DNA of 64,000 bases from assembly GCF_000422665.1 (NCBI RefSeq), contig NZ_KE383899.1, positions 260,915 to 324,914 of the forward strand. Direction: 5' to 3'. The position numbers and the translations under genes were made by a program. The stretch comes from Ferrimonas senticii DSM 18821. Lineage in GTDB: Bacteria > Pseudomonadota > Gammaproteobacteria > Enterobacterales > Shewanellaceae. Below the pieces are notes generated by a model that made no database searches, was not told where the DNA came from, and saw nothing but the letters and a program-made list of their open reading frames with translations. The number at the start of each line of letters is the position of its first letter. The stretch's first letter is position 1. Below, one piece after another: positions 44,226 through 54,908 of this stretch.

Positions 44226-45128
44226 ATGGATCGCTTAACGGAACAATTGGATTTCAACCTGCTGAAAGTATTTGAAGCGATCTACACCGAGCAGAGCATC
44301 AGTCGCGCCGCCGAGATCTTGCACGTCACCCCCTCGGCGGTCAGTCATGCCCTGAAACGACTGCGTGAACGGATGGATGAACCGCTGTTTGAACGCCGCG
44401 GTCAGCAGATGGTGCCGACCTCCAGTTGCCAGCGAATGGCACCGCAACTGCTGGATACCCTGTCGCAGTTAAAGCAATTACTGCAAAGCTGGGGCAAGTT
44501 TGAACCGGCCAGTGCCGAACAGCACTTTCAGTTGGGGATCTCTGAAGCGCTGGAGGGACTGTTTCTCGCCCCTATCTGTCAGCGGTTAACGCGACTGGCG
44601 CCACATTCACGGTTCACTTCGCGCCGTTTTGGCCGCGATCAGTTAGAACGGCTATTACTGCATCGCCAACTCGATCTGGTGATTGATGTGCAGATGCTGC
44701 CGCCAACGGCAGTGCAAAGTCAGCCACTGCTGGAGGATCAACTGGTGGTCGCCAGCAACAGCGAGCGCCAGTCACTGACCTTAAAAGAGTATCGCCAAAC
44801 CCATCACATCGAAGTATCAAGCCGCCCCGCAGGCCGAGTATTAGAGCAATACGCGCTGGATAAGAAACGCTTAAGTCGGCATGTGACGGTACGCTGTCAA
44901 AGCTACCAAGCGGCGCTGAGCTTGGTAGCCGAAACCGAGCTGCTGGTCACCTTGCCTAGCAGCATCGCCTTGTCGTTAGAGCAACATCAAACCGGCCATC
45001 AGATCTGGCCACTGCCGCTGGAGTCTGGTGCCATCGGCATCCACCTGTATTGGCACCAAAGCCGCGAAAACGATCCGGCACTTTCCTGGCTGATTGCGCA
45101 GATCCGCGAAGTGTTTGCCGCTAGCTAA
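44226..45128 (+). CDS. LysR-family transcriptional regulator
   Basis: A 300-residue regulator: N-terminal helix-turn-helix (FEAIYTEQSISRAAEILHVTPSAVSHALKRLRERM) and a periplasmic-binding-protein-like effector domain. It diverges from the acyl-CoA dehydrogenase operon, the usual position for a LysR activator of that operon. The dyad in 44160-44182 is a candidate target. The effector is unknown. Confidence 0.93.
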   Translation: MDRLTEQLDFNLLKVFEAIYTEQSISRAAEILHVTPSAVSHALKRLRERMDEPLFERRGQQMVPTSSCQRMAPQLLDTLSQLKQLLQSWGKFEPASAEQHFQLGISEALEGLFLAPICQRLTRLAPHSRFTSRRFGRDQLERLLLHRQLDLVIDVQMLPPTAVQSQPLLEDQLVVASNSERQSLTLKEYRQTHHIEVSSRPAGRVLEQYALDKKRLSRHVTVRCQSYQAALSLVAETELLVTLPSSIALSLEQHQTGHQIWPLPLESGAIGIHLYWHQSRENDPALSWLIAQIREVFAAS

Positions 45129-45133
45129 CAGGC

Positions 45134-45150
45134 CCTAGGCTTAGCCTAGG
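45134..45150. terminator. Small hairpin between convergent LysR and Yip1 genes
   Basis: CCTAGGC-TTA-GCCTAGG, a perfect 7-bp stem, overlapping the stop codon of the Yip1-like gene. No T run. Confidence 0.4.
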
Positions 45151-45820
45151 CGAACCACCCTGCCGCCAGCGCCAGTAGGATAATCGGTGCCAAGAACAGC
45201 AGCATGGTCACTAACATCACCAAGATGCAGCGACCAATGGACAGACCTAACACTTCGGCGGTGGCCGCAACGCTAAGCACCAACGCCCAGCCTGCAAACA
45301 GCAACTGCAACAGGCCGATGATCATCATCACCACCGCTTTCCAACCCGCACCATTGCTAACCGCATTCGGATCGGTAAACAGCTCGCCGCCATACATCAG
45401 CAGCAACACCAATGTCAGCAGCAGTGATCCCACCACCGGCACTTGCGCCCAAACATAGCCGGTAACCAGTTGCCGCAGCTCGCCATCGCCGCCAAACCAG
45501 CGGCCAACCAGGCGAGTTACCCACGCCGATAGGTACATCAAGCCATACATCAACGGCACAGCAATTAGTAAGCCGAACGCTACCCCCAGCACTTCGGCAA
45601 TGCCCAAACCGACAAGCTCGCCATTGAGGCTTTCCCCGAGCACCGATGCCAGCAGTACCAACACCAGTAACAGCCAAAAACCACGCCGCGGGGTGGCGCT
45701 GTCGATGATCGCGCGAATGGTTTTACGCGGTTCAACCATCATCGCTAAATAGGCTTGTTTGGGAAATTGCGAATAACCGACCGGTGCGGATTCGGTTTCA
45801 GTTTGATCTGCTGGTTCCAT
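45146..45820 (-). CDS. Yip1-family membrane protein
   Basis: A 224-residue inner-membrane protein of the Yip1 (PF04893-type) group with five hydrophobic segments. It begins with a short soluble stretch (VEPRKTIRAIIDSATPRRGFWLLLVLVLLASV) that is the family's signature entry helix. The function of bacterial members is unknown. It converges on the LysR gene. The next gene upstream (45943-46560), separated by a terminator, encodes another unrelated membrane protein. Confidence 0.8.
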   Translation of the reverse strand: MEPADQTETESAPVGYSQFPKQAYLAMMVEPRKTIRAIIDSATPRRGFWLLLVLVLLASVLGESLNGELVGLGIAEVLGVAFGLLIAVPLMYGLMYLSAWVTRLVGRWFGGDGELRQLVTGYVWAQVPVVGSLLLTLVLLLMYGGELFTDPNAVSNGAGWKAVVMMIIGLLQLLFAGWALVLSVAATAEVLGLSIGRCILVMLVTMLLFLAPIILLALAAGWFA

Positions 45821-45909
45821 GGCGAATGCCTCTACAAAATGATTTTCAACCGACTATCAACATTGAACAAAAAAGCGACGTTGTTCAATAGTTTGAAAAT
45901 GATGACGGC

Positions 45910-45936
45910 AAATAAAACGCCCACCAGAGGTGGGCG
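45910..45936 (-). terminator. Terminator after the 205-residue membrane protein gene
   Basis: ACGCCCACC-AGA-GGTGGGCGT, a 9-bp perfect stem, followed on the minus strand by TTTTATTT. Confidence 0.85.
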
Positions 45937-45942
45937 TAAGCG

Positions 45943-46560
45943 TTAGGCCAACAGCCCAATCAGTGCCAGCGGCGTCAGCAATGCCAGAATCGCCACGCCC
46001 CAGCCCAGCAGCAGGTTGTTCACCAGTTGCAGCTCTTTAACCAAGGTGGCGATACCAGCAACAAAACTGGCGAGGAACATCAGCCCAAATACCTGCACCA
46101 TCATGCCGCAGAATTCGAGCCATGAACGCGCCTCGGTGGCGTTGGCATCGGTGCCAAATAGGCCAATAAATAGTTGCAAAAACAGCGCCAACACCAGCCC
46201 ATAACCGCCACTGCAAAAGGCGGAGGCAACACCGGTCAGCCAGCTGCTCCAGCTGGGTTGCTGCGGCTTGAAGCGGCTGATGCCAAACAGCAGCAACGCT
46301 TGGCCAAACACCAGCACCGAAGTAAAACCGTAGTACAGCCACGCCAGTTGCCACCAGCTGGTGTCGCCCTGCTGTAATCCCAACACCGGATCGACGTGGT
46401 AAAACCCCATCGTTGCCAGCATCGGCACACACAGCAACCATCCTAATAGCGCCGTTAGCACCTGCGCTCGCTCTGGCTTGGTTGCCAAAGCCGCTTGTTT
46501 ACGACGGCGTTCCACCGCGGTGGTGGTAAAGCCGTAGAGCCCGAGTAGATCCAATTTCAT
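45943..46560 (-). CDS. Multi-pass membrane protein of unknown function
   Basis: A 205-residue protein with five likely transmembrane helices (LLGWLLCVPMLATMGFY, LAWLYYGFTSVLVFGQALLLFGI, and others) and a basic N-terminal cytoplasmic segment (ERRRKQAALATKPERAQ). I recognise no family. It is transcribed alone, with terminators on both sides, and lies between a Yip1-like gene and valS. Confidence 0.7.
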   Translation of the reverse strand: MKLDLLGLYGFTTTAVERRRKQAALATKPERAQVLTALLGWLLCVPMLATMGFYHVDPVLGLQQGDTSWWQLAWLYYGFTSVLVFGQALLLFGISRFKPQQPSWSSWLTGVASAFCSGGYGLVLALFLQLFIGLFGTDANATEARSWLEFCGMMVQVFGLMFLASFVAGIATLVKELQLVNNLLLGWGVAILALLTPLALIGLLA

Positions 46561-46587
46561 TGTTGTTTTTTCTTTCTGTATCGATAT

Positions 46588-46613
46588 GAAAACGCCACCG
46601 CAAGGGTGGCGTT
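46588..46613 (-). terminator. Terminator of the pepA-holC-valS side
   Basis: AACGCCACC-GCAA(G)-GGTGGCGTT with a TTTT run on the minus strand, just beyond the valS stop. Confidence 0.85.
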
Positions 46614-46636
46614 CAAATCAAACTAAGGTGACGAAA

Positions 46637-49483
46637 TTACAGCGCTTTTAGCTGCTCTTTCTGCTCTTCCAGTTTGGCGATGTCGCGCTTGGCTTCATCC
46701 AGCTTGGCTTGCTCTTTGACCACTACTGCTTCTGGCGCTTTAGCCAAGAAACCTTGGTTAGACAGCTTACCTTCAACACGGGCGGCTTCTTGCGCCAGCT
46801 TAGCGATCTGCTTGTCGATACGAGCCAACTCAGCGGCCACGTCGATCAGACCCGCCATCGGGATCAGCAACTCCATGTTGCCAATCAGCTGAGTGGTGGA
46901 CATCGGCGCGTCGCCTTCCAGCACTTCGATAGACGCCAAGTTCGCCAGACGGGTCAGCATGATGCGGTTGGCATCGATGCGCGCTAGCTCTTCGGCTTGA
47001 GCGTTTTTCAGCAGCACGTTCAGCGGCTTGGATGGCGCTACGTTCAGTTCGCCACGGATGTTACGTACCGCAACGATGAACTGCTTGATCCACTCCAGAT
47101 CCGCTTTGGCGGCGTCATTGGCCAGCGCCGCATCGTACTCTGGGTACGGCTGCAGCATGATGGTGTCGCCACCACGGCCAATCATTGGGGCCACGGTCTG
47201 CCAAATCTCTTCGGTCAGGTATGGCATCAGTGGGTGCATCAGACGCAACAGGCCTTCCAGTACCGTCAGCAGGGTGTGGCGAGTGCCGCGCTGCTGCGCT
47301 TCATTGCCGTTTTGCAGTACTGGCTTGGTCAGCTCCAGGTACCAGTCACAGAACTGGTTCCAGGTGAACTCGTAAGCGATGTTGGCGGCGATGTCGAAAC
47401 GGTAGGTATCCAGCGCTTCACGCATCGCTTTGGTGGTGTCGTTAAACTGCGCCAGGATCCACTGATCCGCCAGGCTCAGCTCCATCTCACCGCCGTCTTT
47501 GCCACAATCTTGCGCTTCGGTGTTCATCAGCACGTAGCGGCTGGCGTTCCAAATCTTGTTGGCGAAGTTGCGGTAACCTTCCAGACGGTTCATGTCCCAG
47601 TTGATGTCACGACCGGTGGATGCCATCGCAGCCAGGGTAAAGCGCAGGGCGTCGGTACCGTGGGCAGCAATGCCCTCTGGGAACTGCTTGCGGGTCGATT
47701 TTTCAATCTTGGCTGCCAGCTGCGGCTGCATCATGTTGCCGGTGCGCTTCTCAACCAGAGTTTCCAAGTCGATGCCGTCGATCATATCCAGTGGATCCAA
47801 AACGTTACCCTTGGACTTGGACATCTTATCGCCCTGCTCATCGCGGATCAGGCCAGTCACGTACACGGTCTTAAACGGTACCTGTGGCTTGCCGTTTTCA
47901 TCTTTGATGAAGTGCATGGTCATCATGATCATCCGGGCAACCCAGAAGAAGATGATGTCGAAACCGGTTACCAACACGTCGGTTGGGTGGAAGGTCTTCA
48001 GACGTTCGGTGTCTTCTGGCCAGCCCAGAGTCGCGAAGGTCCACAGCGCCGAGGAGAACCAGGTATCCAGTACGTCTTCGTCTTGACGCAGGGTAACGTC
48101 ATCAGCCAGACCATGCGCGGCGCGAACTTCCGCTTCGGTGTTGCCCACATACACTTTGCCGGACTCGTCGTACCATGCTGGGATGCGATGACCCCACCAC
48201 AGCTGACGGGAGATACACCAATCTTGGATGTCGCGCATCCAAGCGAAGTACATGTTTTCGTACTGCTGTGGAACGAATTTGATGTCGCCGTTTTCCACCG
48301 CTTCGGTGGCGGTTTTTGCCATTGGCGCAACGCGCACATACCACTGATCGGTCAGCATTGGCTCAATCACCACGCCGCCACGGTCGCCGTACGGTACGGT
48401 CAGATCGTGATCTTTGATGCCATCCAGCAGGCCCAGCTCGTCGAATTCCGCAACGATCGCTTTACGCGCGGCGAAACGCTCCATGCCGTGGTACTTGGCT
48501 GGCAGTTCGGCGCTGTAGACGTCAGACGCTTCACCGTTGGTGTCCAGCACCTCGGCTTCGCTGCGAATATCGGCGTTGAAGGTCAAGATGTTGATCATCG
48601 GCAGCGCGTGGCGCTTACCTACTTCGTAGTCGTTGAAGTCGTGCGCTGGGGTGATCTTCACACAGCCAGTGCCCTTCTCCATGTCAGCGTGCTCGTCACC
48701 CACGATTGGAATGCGACGGCCCACGATTGGCAGGATCAGCTCTTTGCCGATCAGATCCATGTAGCGTGGATCTTCTGGGTTCACCGCCACACCGGTATCG
48801 CCCAGCATGGTTTCTGGACGAGTGGTGGCCACCACGATGTAATCTTTGCCATCGGCGGTTTTGACGCCGTCAGCCAGTGGGTAACGGAAGTGCCACATGA
48901 AACCCTTGGTCTCTTTGTTTTCCACTTCCAGATCGGAAATTGCGGTGTGCAGTTTCGGATCCCAGTTCACCAGACGCTTGCCGCGGTAGATCAGATCGTC
49001 TTTATACAGACGCACGAACACTTCCTGCACGGCGGCAGACATGCCCGGATCCATGGTGAAACGCTCATGTTCCCAATCGACAGAGGCGCCCATGCGACGC
49101 AGCTGTTGGGTAATGGTGCCACCGGACTCTTCTTTCCATTCCCACACTTTGTCGATGAAGGTTTCACGACCCAAGTCTTGGCGAGTGATGTTCTGCGCCG
49201 CCAGCTTACGCTCTACCACCATCTGGGTGGCGATACCGGCGTGATCGGTACCGACCTGCCACAGGGTGTTTTTGCCCTGCATGCGCTGGTAGCGGATCAT
49301 GGTGTCCATGATGGTGTCTTGGAAAGCGTGACCCATGTGCAAGCTGCCGGTGACGTTTGGCGGCGGGATCATGATGCAGTATGGATCTTTGCTGGTGTCA
49401 CCGTGCGGCTTGAAGTAGCCGGACTCTTCCCAGCGCTGGTAATGGCGCTGTTCGATGGCTGTTGGGTTGTAGGTCTTATCCAT
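46637..49483 (-). CDS. valS: Valyl-tRNA synthetase
   Basis: A 948-residue class I aminoacyl-tRNA synthetase that charges tRNA-Val and edits mischarged threonine. HIGH motif in [14 protein letters not shown] (about residue 50), the editing domain with [20 protein letters not shown] loop (DKMSKSKGN, about residue 555), the anticodon-binding domain and a C-terminal coiled coil ([20 protein letters not shown] ... [12 protein letters not shown]). Full length. It follows holC by 23 bases on the same strand, the usual gammaproteobacterial order. Confidence 0.98.
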   Translation of the reverse strand: MDKTYNPTAIEQRHYQRWEESGYFKPHGDTSKDPYCIMIPPPNVTGSLHMGHAFQDTIMDTMIRYQRMQGKNTLWQVGTDHAGIATQMVVERKLAAQNITRQDLGRETFIDKVWEWKEESGGTITQQLRRMGASVDWEHERFTMDPGMSAAVQEVFVRLYKDDLIYRGKRLVNWDPKLHTAISDLEVENKETKGFMWHFRYPLADGVKTADGKDYIVVATTRPETMLGDTGVAVNPEDPRYMDLIGKELILPIVGRRIPIVGDEHADMEKGTGCVKITPAHDFNDYEVGKRHALPMINILTFNADIRSEAEVLDTNGEASDVYSAELPAKYHGMERFAARKAIVAEFDELGLLDGIKDHDLTVPYGDRGGVVIEPMLTDQWYVRVAPMAKTATEAVENGDIKFVPQQYENMYFAWMRDIQDWCISRQLWWGHRIPAWYDESGKVYVGNTEAEVRAAHGLADDVTLRQDEDVLDTWFSSALWTFATLGWPEDTERLKTFHPTDVLVTGFDIIFFWVARMIMMTMHFIKDENGKPQVPFKTVYVTGLIRDEQGDKMSKSKGNVLDPLDMIDGIDLETLVEKRTGNMMQPQLAAKIEKSTRKQFPEGIAAHGTDALRFTLAAMASTGRDINWDMNRLEGYRNFANKIWNASRYVLMNTEAQDCGKDGGEMELSLADQWILAQFNDTTKAMREALDTYRFDIAANIAYEFTWNQFCDWYLELTKPVLQNGNEAQQRGTRHTLLTVLEGLLRLMHPLMPYLTEEIWQTVAPMIGRGGDTIMLQPYPEYDAALANDAAKADLEWIKQFIVAVRNIRGELNVAPSKPLNVLLKNAQAEELARIDANRIMLTRLANLASIEVLEGDAPMSTTQLIGNMELLIPMAGLIDVAAELARIDKQIAKLAQEAARVEGKLSNQGFLAKAPEAVVVKEQAKLDEAKRDIAKLEEQKEQLKAL

Positions 49484-49506
49484 GGGATCTGAACTTCTCT
49501 GAAAAA

Positions 49507-49962
49507 TTAAACCGGCTGGGCGGCTAGATCATGGGTACTCGGATTGAGTCCCATCTGCCTTGCGGCAGCAAAACGCCGACGAGCAAGCACCTTGGCCTGA
49601 TCGTCAGCCGGAACAAAATCGATAATTTGAGCGAATTGTACCGCAAATTTGGGCAGTTCGGAGGCTAGGTTTACTAGGACTTGGCGATTTTCTAAGCGAC
49701 TGTGATCGCCACCTTGCCAATGGATCACCACCGGCGCCCCGCCTTGTGGTCCCTCGCCCTGCAGATTGTGCGGAATAAAGCGCTCGGCATCGAACTGCCA
49801 CAACAGTTCATCGACCCGCTCGGCCTGAGCGCGGCTGTCGCAGAAGATCACCATCCCCTGCGCTTTGCTGTAACCGCGGGCGGCCAGTTCGCAGGTCAGC
49901 AGCTCAGGGTTGCCAAGGCGATCGGCACTGGCAGTCATCAAATAAAAGGTTGTTTGCGGCAT
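49507..49962 (-). CDS. holC: DNA polymerase III chi subunit
   Basis: A 151-residue subunit of the clamp-loader complex that links polymerase III to single-stranded DNA-binding protein. It begins [25 protein letters not shown] and contains [29 protein letters not shown], the conserved SSB-contacting region of chi. It lies between pepA and valS as in E. coli. The hairpin at 50111 upstream separates it from pepA, so it may use its own promoter. Confidence 0.94.
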   Translation of the reverse strand: MPQTTFYLMTASADRLGNPELLTCELAARGYSKAQGMVIFCDSRAQAERVDELLWQFDAERFIPHNLQGEGPQGGAPVVIHWQGGDHSRLENRQVLVNLASELPKFAVQFAQIIDFVPADDQAKVLARRRFAAARQMGLNPSTHDLAAQPV

Positions 49963-50110
49963 AGGAGCGACTCACAGACAAACGTCGGCAGTTGTCAGTC
50001 TTAAGTATTCAGTAGCTAACCATCTGACGCGACAAGCTGGCAGGTAACACCAACGCCGCTGTAGCTCTGACTGAGAACTGACAACCGATAACGGCCGATT
50101 TCCGAGCATT

Positions 50111-50135
50111 AAAAAAGAGGCCATTATGGCCTCCT
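50111..50135 (-). terminator. Terminator after pepA
   Basis: GAGGCCA-TTA-TGGCCTC with TTTTTT following on the minus strand. It lies 24 bases beyond the pepA stop. Confidence 0.85.
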
Positions 50136-50159
50136 TTGCACTCAGATAAAAATCCGCGA

Positions 50160-51668
50160 TTATTCGACGCTGCTTTGACCGGCGCGGCCAAGCAAGTACT
50201 GGGTCAGAATTGGCACCGGACGACCGGTAGAGCCTTTGTTGGCACCGCTGTTCCAAGCGGTACCAGCCACATCCAAGTGGGCCCAATGGTACTTTTTGGT
50301 GAACTTCGACAGGAACAGCGCGGCGGTAATGGTACCGGCGGCGCGACCGCCCAAGTTGGACATATCGGCAAATGGCGAGTCCAGTTGGTCGGCATAATCG
50401 TCCCACAGCGGCAGACGCCAGCAGCGATCGCCGGAGGCTTCGCCAGCGGCGGTCAGATCGTGAGCCAAGCTGTTTTGGTTGGCCAACATGCCGGTGGCGT
50501 GTTTACCCAAGGCAATCACACAAGCGCCGGTCAGAGTGGCGGTGTCGATCACCACGTCTGGATCGAACTGCTCAACGTAGGTCAGCGCATCACACAGCAC
50601 CAAACGGCCTTCGGCGTCGGTGTTCAACACTTCCACGGTTTGGCCGGACATGGTGGTAAGAATGTCACCCGGACGGTAAGACTTGCCGTCTGGCATGTTT
50701 TCACAGCCTGCTAGCACCGCCACCACATTGATGTTGAGATCCAATTCGCACAGTGCGCGCATGGTGCCCAATACGCCAGCGGCACCGCCCATGTCGTACT
50801 TCATCTCGTCCATCGCTTCGCCGGGCTTTAAGCTGATGCCGCCGGAATCGAAGGTCAGGCCCTTGCCCACTAGCACGATTGGCTTGGCGTTGGCATCGGT
50901 GGCGCCGTTGTAGGTCATCACCGTCATGATCGATTCGTTTTCAGAACCGCGACCAACCGCCAGATAGGCGTGCATGCCCAGCTCGGCCATCTGCTCTTCA
51001 CCGACAGTGCGCACTTGCAGCTTCTGGTACTGCTCGGCCATCTGTTTCGCTTGGCTGGCTAGGTAAGCTGGATTACAAACGTTTGGCGGCATGTTGGCGA
51101 CGTCTTTACACAGCTTGGTGCCGTGGGCGACTGCCAGACCGTGGTTGATCGCCTGCTCACCAATGGCCAGCTCGCGCCGAGTTGGTACGTTGAATACCAG
51201 TTTGCGCAGCGGTCGGCGGGTTTCGTCTTTCTTCGATTTCATCGCATCGAAGGTGTACAAGCTGGACTCGGTGGTTTCTACCGCTTGGCGTACCTTCCAG
51301 TAGCTGTCGCGACCTTTAACGTGCAGTTCGGTTAAGAAGCACACCGCTTCCATCGAGCCGGTTTCATTCAACTTGCTGATGGTTTTGCTGATGATCTGCT
51401 TGTACTGCCGCTCATCCAGTTCGCGCTCTTTGCCACAACCCACCAGCAGCACCCGTTCTGACAGCACGTTTGGCACGTGGTGCAGCAGTAGCATCTGTCC
51501 CGGTTTTCCCTCTAGATCGCCACGACGCAGCAAGTTGCTGATAAAGCCGTCACTGATCTTATCCAGCTGCTCTGCGGTGGCTGACAGCCGACGTGGTTCA
51601 AACACGCCAACTACAATACAGGCAGAACGTTGCTTTTCTGGACTGCCGCTTTTTACACTGAACTCCAT
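50160..51668 (-). CDS. pepA: Leucyl aminopeptidase (PepA/XerABP)
   Basis: A 502-residue hexameric metallopeptidase that removes N-terminal residues; in E. coli it also binds DNA as a transcription and recombination factor. The two-metal site is intact: [16 protein letters not shown] and the signature [14 protein letters not shown]. The N-terminal domain (residues 1-160) is the DNA-binding part in E. coli. Divergent from lptF across 235 bases, as is usual in this group. Confidence 0.97.
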   Translation of the reverse strand: MEFSVKSGSPEKQRSACIVVGVFEPRRLSATAEQLDKISDGFISNLLRRGDLEGKPGQMLLLHHVPNVLSERVLLVGCGKERELDERQYKQIISKTISKLNETGSMEAVCFLTELHVKGRDSYWKVRQAVETTESSLYTFDAMKSKKDETRRPLRKLVFNVPTRRELAIGEQAINHGLAVAHGTKLCKDVANMPPNVCNPAYLASQAKQMAEQYQKLQVRTVGEEQMAELGMHAYLAVGRGSENESIMTVMTYNGATDANAKPIVLVGKGLTFDSGGISLKPGEAMDEMKYDMGGAAGVLGTMRALCELDLNINVVAVLAGCENMPDGKSYRPGDILTTMSGQTVEVLNTDAEGRLVLCDALTYVEQFDPDVVIDTATLTGACVIALGKHATGMLANQNSLAHDLTAAGEASGDRCWRLPLWDDYADQLDSPFADMSNLGGRAAGTITAALFLSKFTKKYHWAHLDVAGTAWNSGANKGSTGRPVPILTQYLLGRAGQSSVE

Positions 51669-51903
51669 GGCATCTCCCGGTTATTTAAAGACAAGGCACT
51701 CATCTTGTTAGATAATGCGTCTTTTGTCGGCCCAAGGCACGGCAAACGATGGTTGGGTTTGCGTTTTTCTTGAGCAAAGTTGACCTTAATCATTTGCAAA
51801 CAAAGGTTTAAGGCTGTTTGAAAACCTTGTAAAACAAACAGTCTACTGAAAACGCAAGCCGTTACCAGAGAAATTACCCCTTTACCAAAGTGGACAGTCA
51901 TCG

Positions 51904-53058
51904 TTGATTTTACTTAAGTATCTGCTGAAAGAGGCCTTCAAGTCACAGATGGCAGTGCTGGCGGTGTTGGTGACCATCTTCGTCAGCCAGCAATTCGTTC
52001 GGATCCTTGCCGACGCCACCGATGGCGAACTTCCCGGCCAACTTGTGATGACCCTGTTGGCGCTCAATCTGCCTGAGTTGCTGACGTTGATCCTGCCGTT
52101 GTCGCTGTTTTTGGGGGTGATGACCGCCCATGGTCGGATGTACGCCGACAGTGAAATGACGGTACTGCACGCCGTGGGTGTATCGGAATGGTACGTCACT
52201 AGGGTAACGCTGCTGTTGGCGCTATTGATGGCGGCGATCGCCGGCTACTCCTCAATGTACCTTGGCCCGTGGGCCGATGAACAAAAGTACCAAGTACTGG
52301 ACAAAGCCAAAGCCGAAGCCGGTTTGTCGGCGATTGTGCAGGGCCGATTCCAAAAAACCGCCAATGGCGAAGCGGTACTGTACGTTGAAGAAACCGAGGG
52401 TGGCCGCCTATCCAAAGTGTTCGTAGCGCAGTTGCCAAAAGGCAACCCCAACCAGGTTCGCGATCAAGAAGACGCGAAAACCGCACTGGTGATGGCGCAA
52501 AGTGGCCGCATCAGCGAAGCCCAAGATGGTTCGCGCCGCTTGCACTTGGATGACGCCAACCGGATCAGCGGCATCATCAATCAATTAGAGTACCGCCAAG
52601 CGACCTTTGGTGAGTACGAAATGGAGATCCGTGAGCAGCAAACCGAAGCACGCCAACGCAAGATGAGTGCGCTTACGCTGCAACAATTGCTGGCGGATGG
52701 CAGCCTTGATGCGTGGGCAGAACTGCACTGGCGGATCGCCATTCCACTGTCGCTGCCACTGCTGGTGCTGATCGCCGTGCCGCTGTCACGGGTGCAGCCC
52801 CGCCAAGGCAAATACGCCAAAATGATCCCCGCGATTCTGATGTTCTTGGGTTACTTCGGCTTGTTGATGACCGGCCGTAATGCCATTGAAAACGGCTCTA
52901 TCCCGGTGTGGTTAGGACTGTGGTGGATCCACCTGGCGATGCTGCTGATTGGCATTATTTTGATCAGCAAAGGTCGACCTTCGGGTCGTAAGGTGTTCTC
53001 CAAGTTTGGCTTCCTAAAACAGCTAAACCCGCGCATTTGGCTAAGGAAGCGCGCATGA
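51904..53058 (+). CDS. lptF: LPS export permease LptF
   Basis: One of the two membrane subunits of the LptB2FG ABC transporter that extracts lipopolysaccharide from the inner membrane. 384 residues from a TTG start at 51904: it aligns with the E. coli start (LLKYLLKEAFKSQ against IIRYLVRETLKSQ). Six helices with a periplasmic beta-jellyroll domain between helices 3 and 4 (about residues 125-260). The stop overlaps the lptG start by four bases. Confidence 0.95.
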   Translation: MILLKYLLKEAFKSQMAVLAVLVTIFVSQQFVRILADATDGELPGQLVMTLLALNLPELLTLILPLSLFLGVMTAHGRMYADSEMTVLHAVGVSEWYVTRVTLLLALLMAAIAGYSSMYLGPWADEQKYQVLDKAKAEAGLSAIVQGRFQKTANGEAVLYVEETEGGRLSKVFVAQLPKGNPNQVRDQEDAKTALVMAQSGRISEAQDGSRRLHLDDANRISGIINQLEYRQATFGEYEMEIREQQTEARQRKMSALTLQQLLADGSLDAWAELHWRIAIPLSLPLLVLIAVPLSRVQPRQGKYAKMIPAILMFLGYFGLLMTGRNAIENGSIPVWLGLWWIHLAMLLIGIILISKGRPSGRKVFSKFGFLKQLNPRIWLRKRA

Positions 53059-54122
53059 TCCGCATTCTTGATCTGTATATCGCTCGCACCATCATCGGCA
53101 GCACTGCGGTGTGTTTGTTGGTGCTCACCGGCCTGTCGGGCTTGATTAAGTTTGTCGATAAGCTGCGCTGGGTTGGTAAAGGTGATTTCACCAGTTTCGA
53201 TCTACTGACCTACGTGCTGTTCTTGGTGCCACGGGATCTGGAGATGTTCTTCCCGATTGCGGCGATGCTGGGGGCACTGATCGGCATGGGCATGCTAGCG
53301 CAAAGTTCCGAACTGACGGTGATGCAAGCAGCCGGCTTGTCTCGGCTGAACATCGCGTTTTCGGTACTGAAAACCGCCCTGCCGTTGATGCTGTGCGTGA
53401 TGCTTATTGGCGAATATGTGGCCCCGGTAGCAGAGCAAACTGCCCGTGAATTTGCCGCCCAAAAGCGCTCTGGCGGCAGTTTGATCCAATCCAGTCGTAA
53501 TGGCTTGTGGGCCAAAGACGGTGAGCGTTTCGTCAATATCAAAGAGGTAGAGGACGCCTTTAATCTTAATGACGTCACCATCTATCGCTTCGACGAACAG
53601 CTGCAACTGCGCCATGTGCTGCATGCCAAAAGCGCGGTATACCAGCAAGATCACTGGCAACTGCACAGCGTTACCGAAACCCAGTTAGGTGACGAGCAAG
53701 TGACGACCAGCAGCGATGTGGCCGGCCAATGGCAGTCCAACTTGACCCCAGACAAACTGCAAGTGGTGACGGTATCACCAGAATCGCTGTCGATCTCTGG
53801 TCTGGTCGATTATCTGGATTACCTTAACGCCAACCAGCAAGATCCAACGCGCTATGAACTGGCGCTGTGGCGCAAGATCGCCCAGCCGGTTACGGTCGCG
53901 GTAATGATGCTGCTGGGGCTGTCGTTTATCTTTGGTCCGCTGCGCAGCGTGACCATGGGCGCTCGACTGCTGCTGGGGGTGGTTACCGGTTTTGGCTTCT
54001 ACATCAGTAACGAGATCTTTGGGCCGATGAGCCTGGTGATGGGCTTGCCAACATTCCTAGGAGCGATGCTACCGAGCATGCTATTTGCGGTAGCCGGTTA
54101 CTACCTGCTGCAGCGGCGCTAG
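53055..54122 (+). CDS. lptG: LPS export permease LptG
   Basis: The partner of LptF. I start at the ATG at 53055 (ATGA overlap with lptF and AAGGA upstream), giving 355 residues. The N-terminal helices (LYIARTIIGSTAVCLLVLTGL), the periplasmic domain and the last helices (GFGFYISNEIFGPMSLVMGLP) fit LptG. The ATPase lptB is not in the window. Confidence 0.96.
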   Translation: MIRILDLYIARTIIGSTAVCLLVLTGLSGLIKFVDKLRWVGKGDFTSFDLLTYVLFLVPRDLEMFFPIAAMLGALIGMGMLAQSSELTVMQAAGLSRLNIAFSVLKTALPLMLCVMLIGEYVAPVAEQTAREFAAQKRSGGSLIQSSRNGLWAKDGERFVNIKEVEDAFNLNDVTIYRFDEQLQLRHVLHAKSAVYQQDHWQLHSVTETQLGDEQVTTSSDVAGQWQSNLTPDKLQVVTVSPESLSISGLVDYLDYLNANQQDPTRYELALWRKIAQPVTVAVMMLLGLSFIFGPLRSVTMGARLLLGVVTGFGFYISNEIFGPMSLVMGLPTFLGAMLPSMLFAVAGYYLLQRR

Positions 54123-54145
54123 ACCGATCAGCAATCCTCAAACAA

Positions 54146-54170
54146 CGAAGGCACCCACGGGTGCCTTCGT
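54146..54170 (+). terminator. Terminator after lptG
   Basis: CGAAGGCACCC-ACG-GGTGCCTTCG with a T-rich tail (TTATTT). It may also serve the convergent gene at 54194. Confidence 0.75.
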
Positions 54171-54193
54171 TATTTGCGTTTATGGGCTAGAGA

Positions 54194-54787
54194 CTAAACC
54201 CGGTGCTTGCCACCGCTCCAGCCGCCTTGGCTTAACACCTCATCGCCCATCGCTTGCGCTGGCGCTTCGATTTCGGTTGCCATCGAATCGTTCCAGCGAT
54301 TCAAAAAACCGTACAGCGAAATCGCTCCCAATATCTCAACGATCTGCACTTCACTCCAATGATCGCGCATCCGCGCCATCAGCGACTCATCAACCGCATT
54401 AGGGACACTGCCCGCCGCTAGAGCAAAATCCAGTGCGGTGCGCTCGGCTTCGGTATACAACGGGCTAGTCTGATACTCCCACACCGCTTGCACTTTCTGA
54501 TGTGACACCTCATGCAATTCGGCGGCGATCAACGAATGCGCCTCACAGTACTGGCAGCCAGCAGCGCGACTGCAAAAGTGGGCAATTAAGCGTTTGAAAC
54601 CGGCATCAACCTCGCCATTGGGATCCATCACCGCTTTGGTCAACGCCCCAAACCCCGCCACCATTGCCGGTACCCGCTGCATGGTCAGTAGGCTATTGGG
54701 AACAAACCCCAAAATTCGTTCAAACAGGGCAAAATCGTTGGCAAGCTCTGGGCTTGTATCGGCTGGCAGCGGCGCTAATAGTGGCAT
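54194..54787 (-). CDS. Carboxymuconolactone decarboxylase (AhpD)-family protein
   Basis: A 197-residue all-helical protein with the AhpD-type CxxC and following histidine (GCQYCEAHS), the site for peroxide-linked thiol chemistry in AhpD. I start at the ATG at 54787, which has AAGGAG at the right spacing, rather than 54805. The C-terminal half (VEILGAISLYGFLNRWNDSMA) also fits the family. A role in alkyl-hydroperoxide or related detoxification is likely; the partner is not nearby. Confidence 0.87.
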   Translation of the reverse strand: MPLLAPLPADTSPELANDFALFERILGFVPNSLLTMQRVPAMVAGFGALTKAVMDPNGEVDAGFKRLIAHFCSRAAGCQYCEAHSLIAAELHEVSHQKVQAVWEYQTSPLYTEAERTALDFALAAGSVPNAVDESLMARMRDHWSEVQIVEILGAISLYGFLNRWNDSMATEIEAPAQAMGDEVLSQGGWSGGKHRV

Positions 54788-54850
54788 CGGTAAACTCCTT
54801 TTCACGAGGTTTGGTTCAGTGATTTGAAGCTAACAGGCTTTCGCCAAATG

Positions 54851-54877
54851 AAAAAGCCGACGAGATAACGTCGGCTT
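54851..54877 (-). terminator. Terminator after the RDD gene
   Basis: AAGCCGACG-AGATAA-CGTCGGCTT with TTTTT following on the minus strand. Confidence 0.8.
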
Positions 54878-54908
54878 GGTAAAACGTGTCAACGCGGTTC
54901 AAAGAACC

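Noticed and set aside
46997-49492. An 831-codon open frame on the plus strand opposite valS
   Set aside because: It mirrors valS codon structure, has an implausible composition (His/Gln/Val rich without motifs), and valS itself is complete with all synthetase motifs. Long antisense frames of this kind follow from codon bias in a highly expressed gene.
49981-50109. Possible small gene or RNA between pepA and holC
   Set aside because: The stretch consists of low-complexity CAGTTGTCAGTC-like repeats similar to 40160-40265 and shows no start or promoter beyond the pepA terminator.
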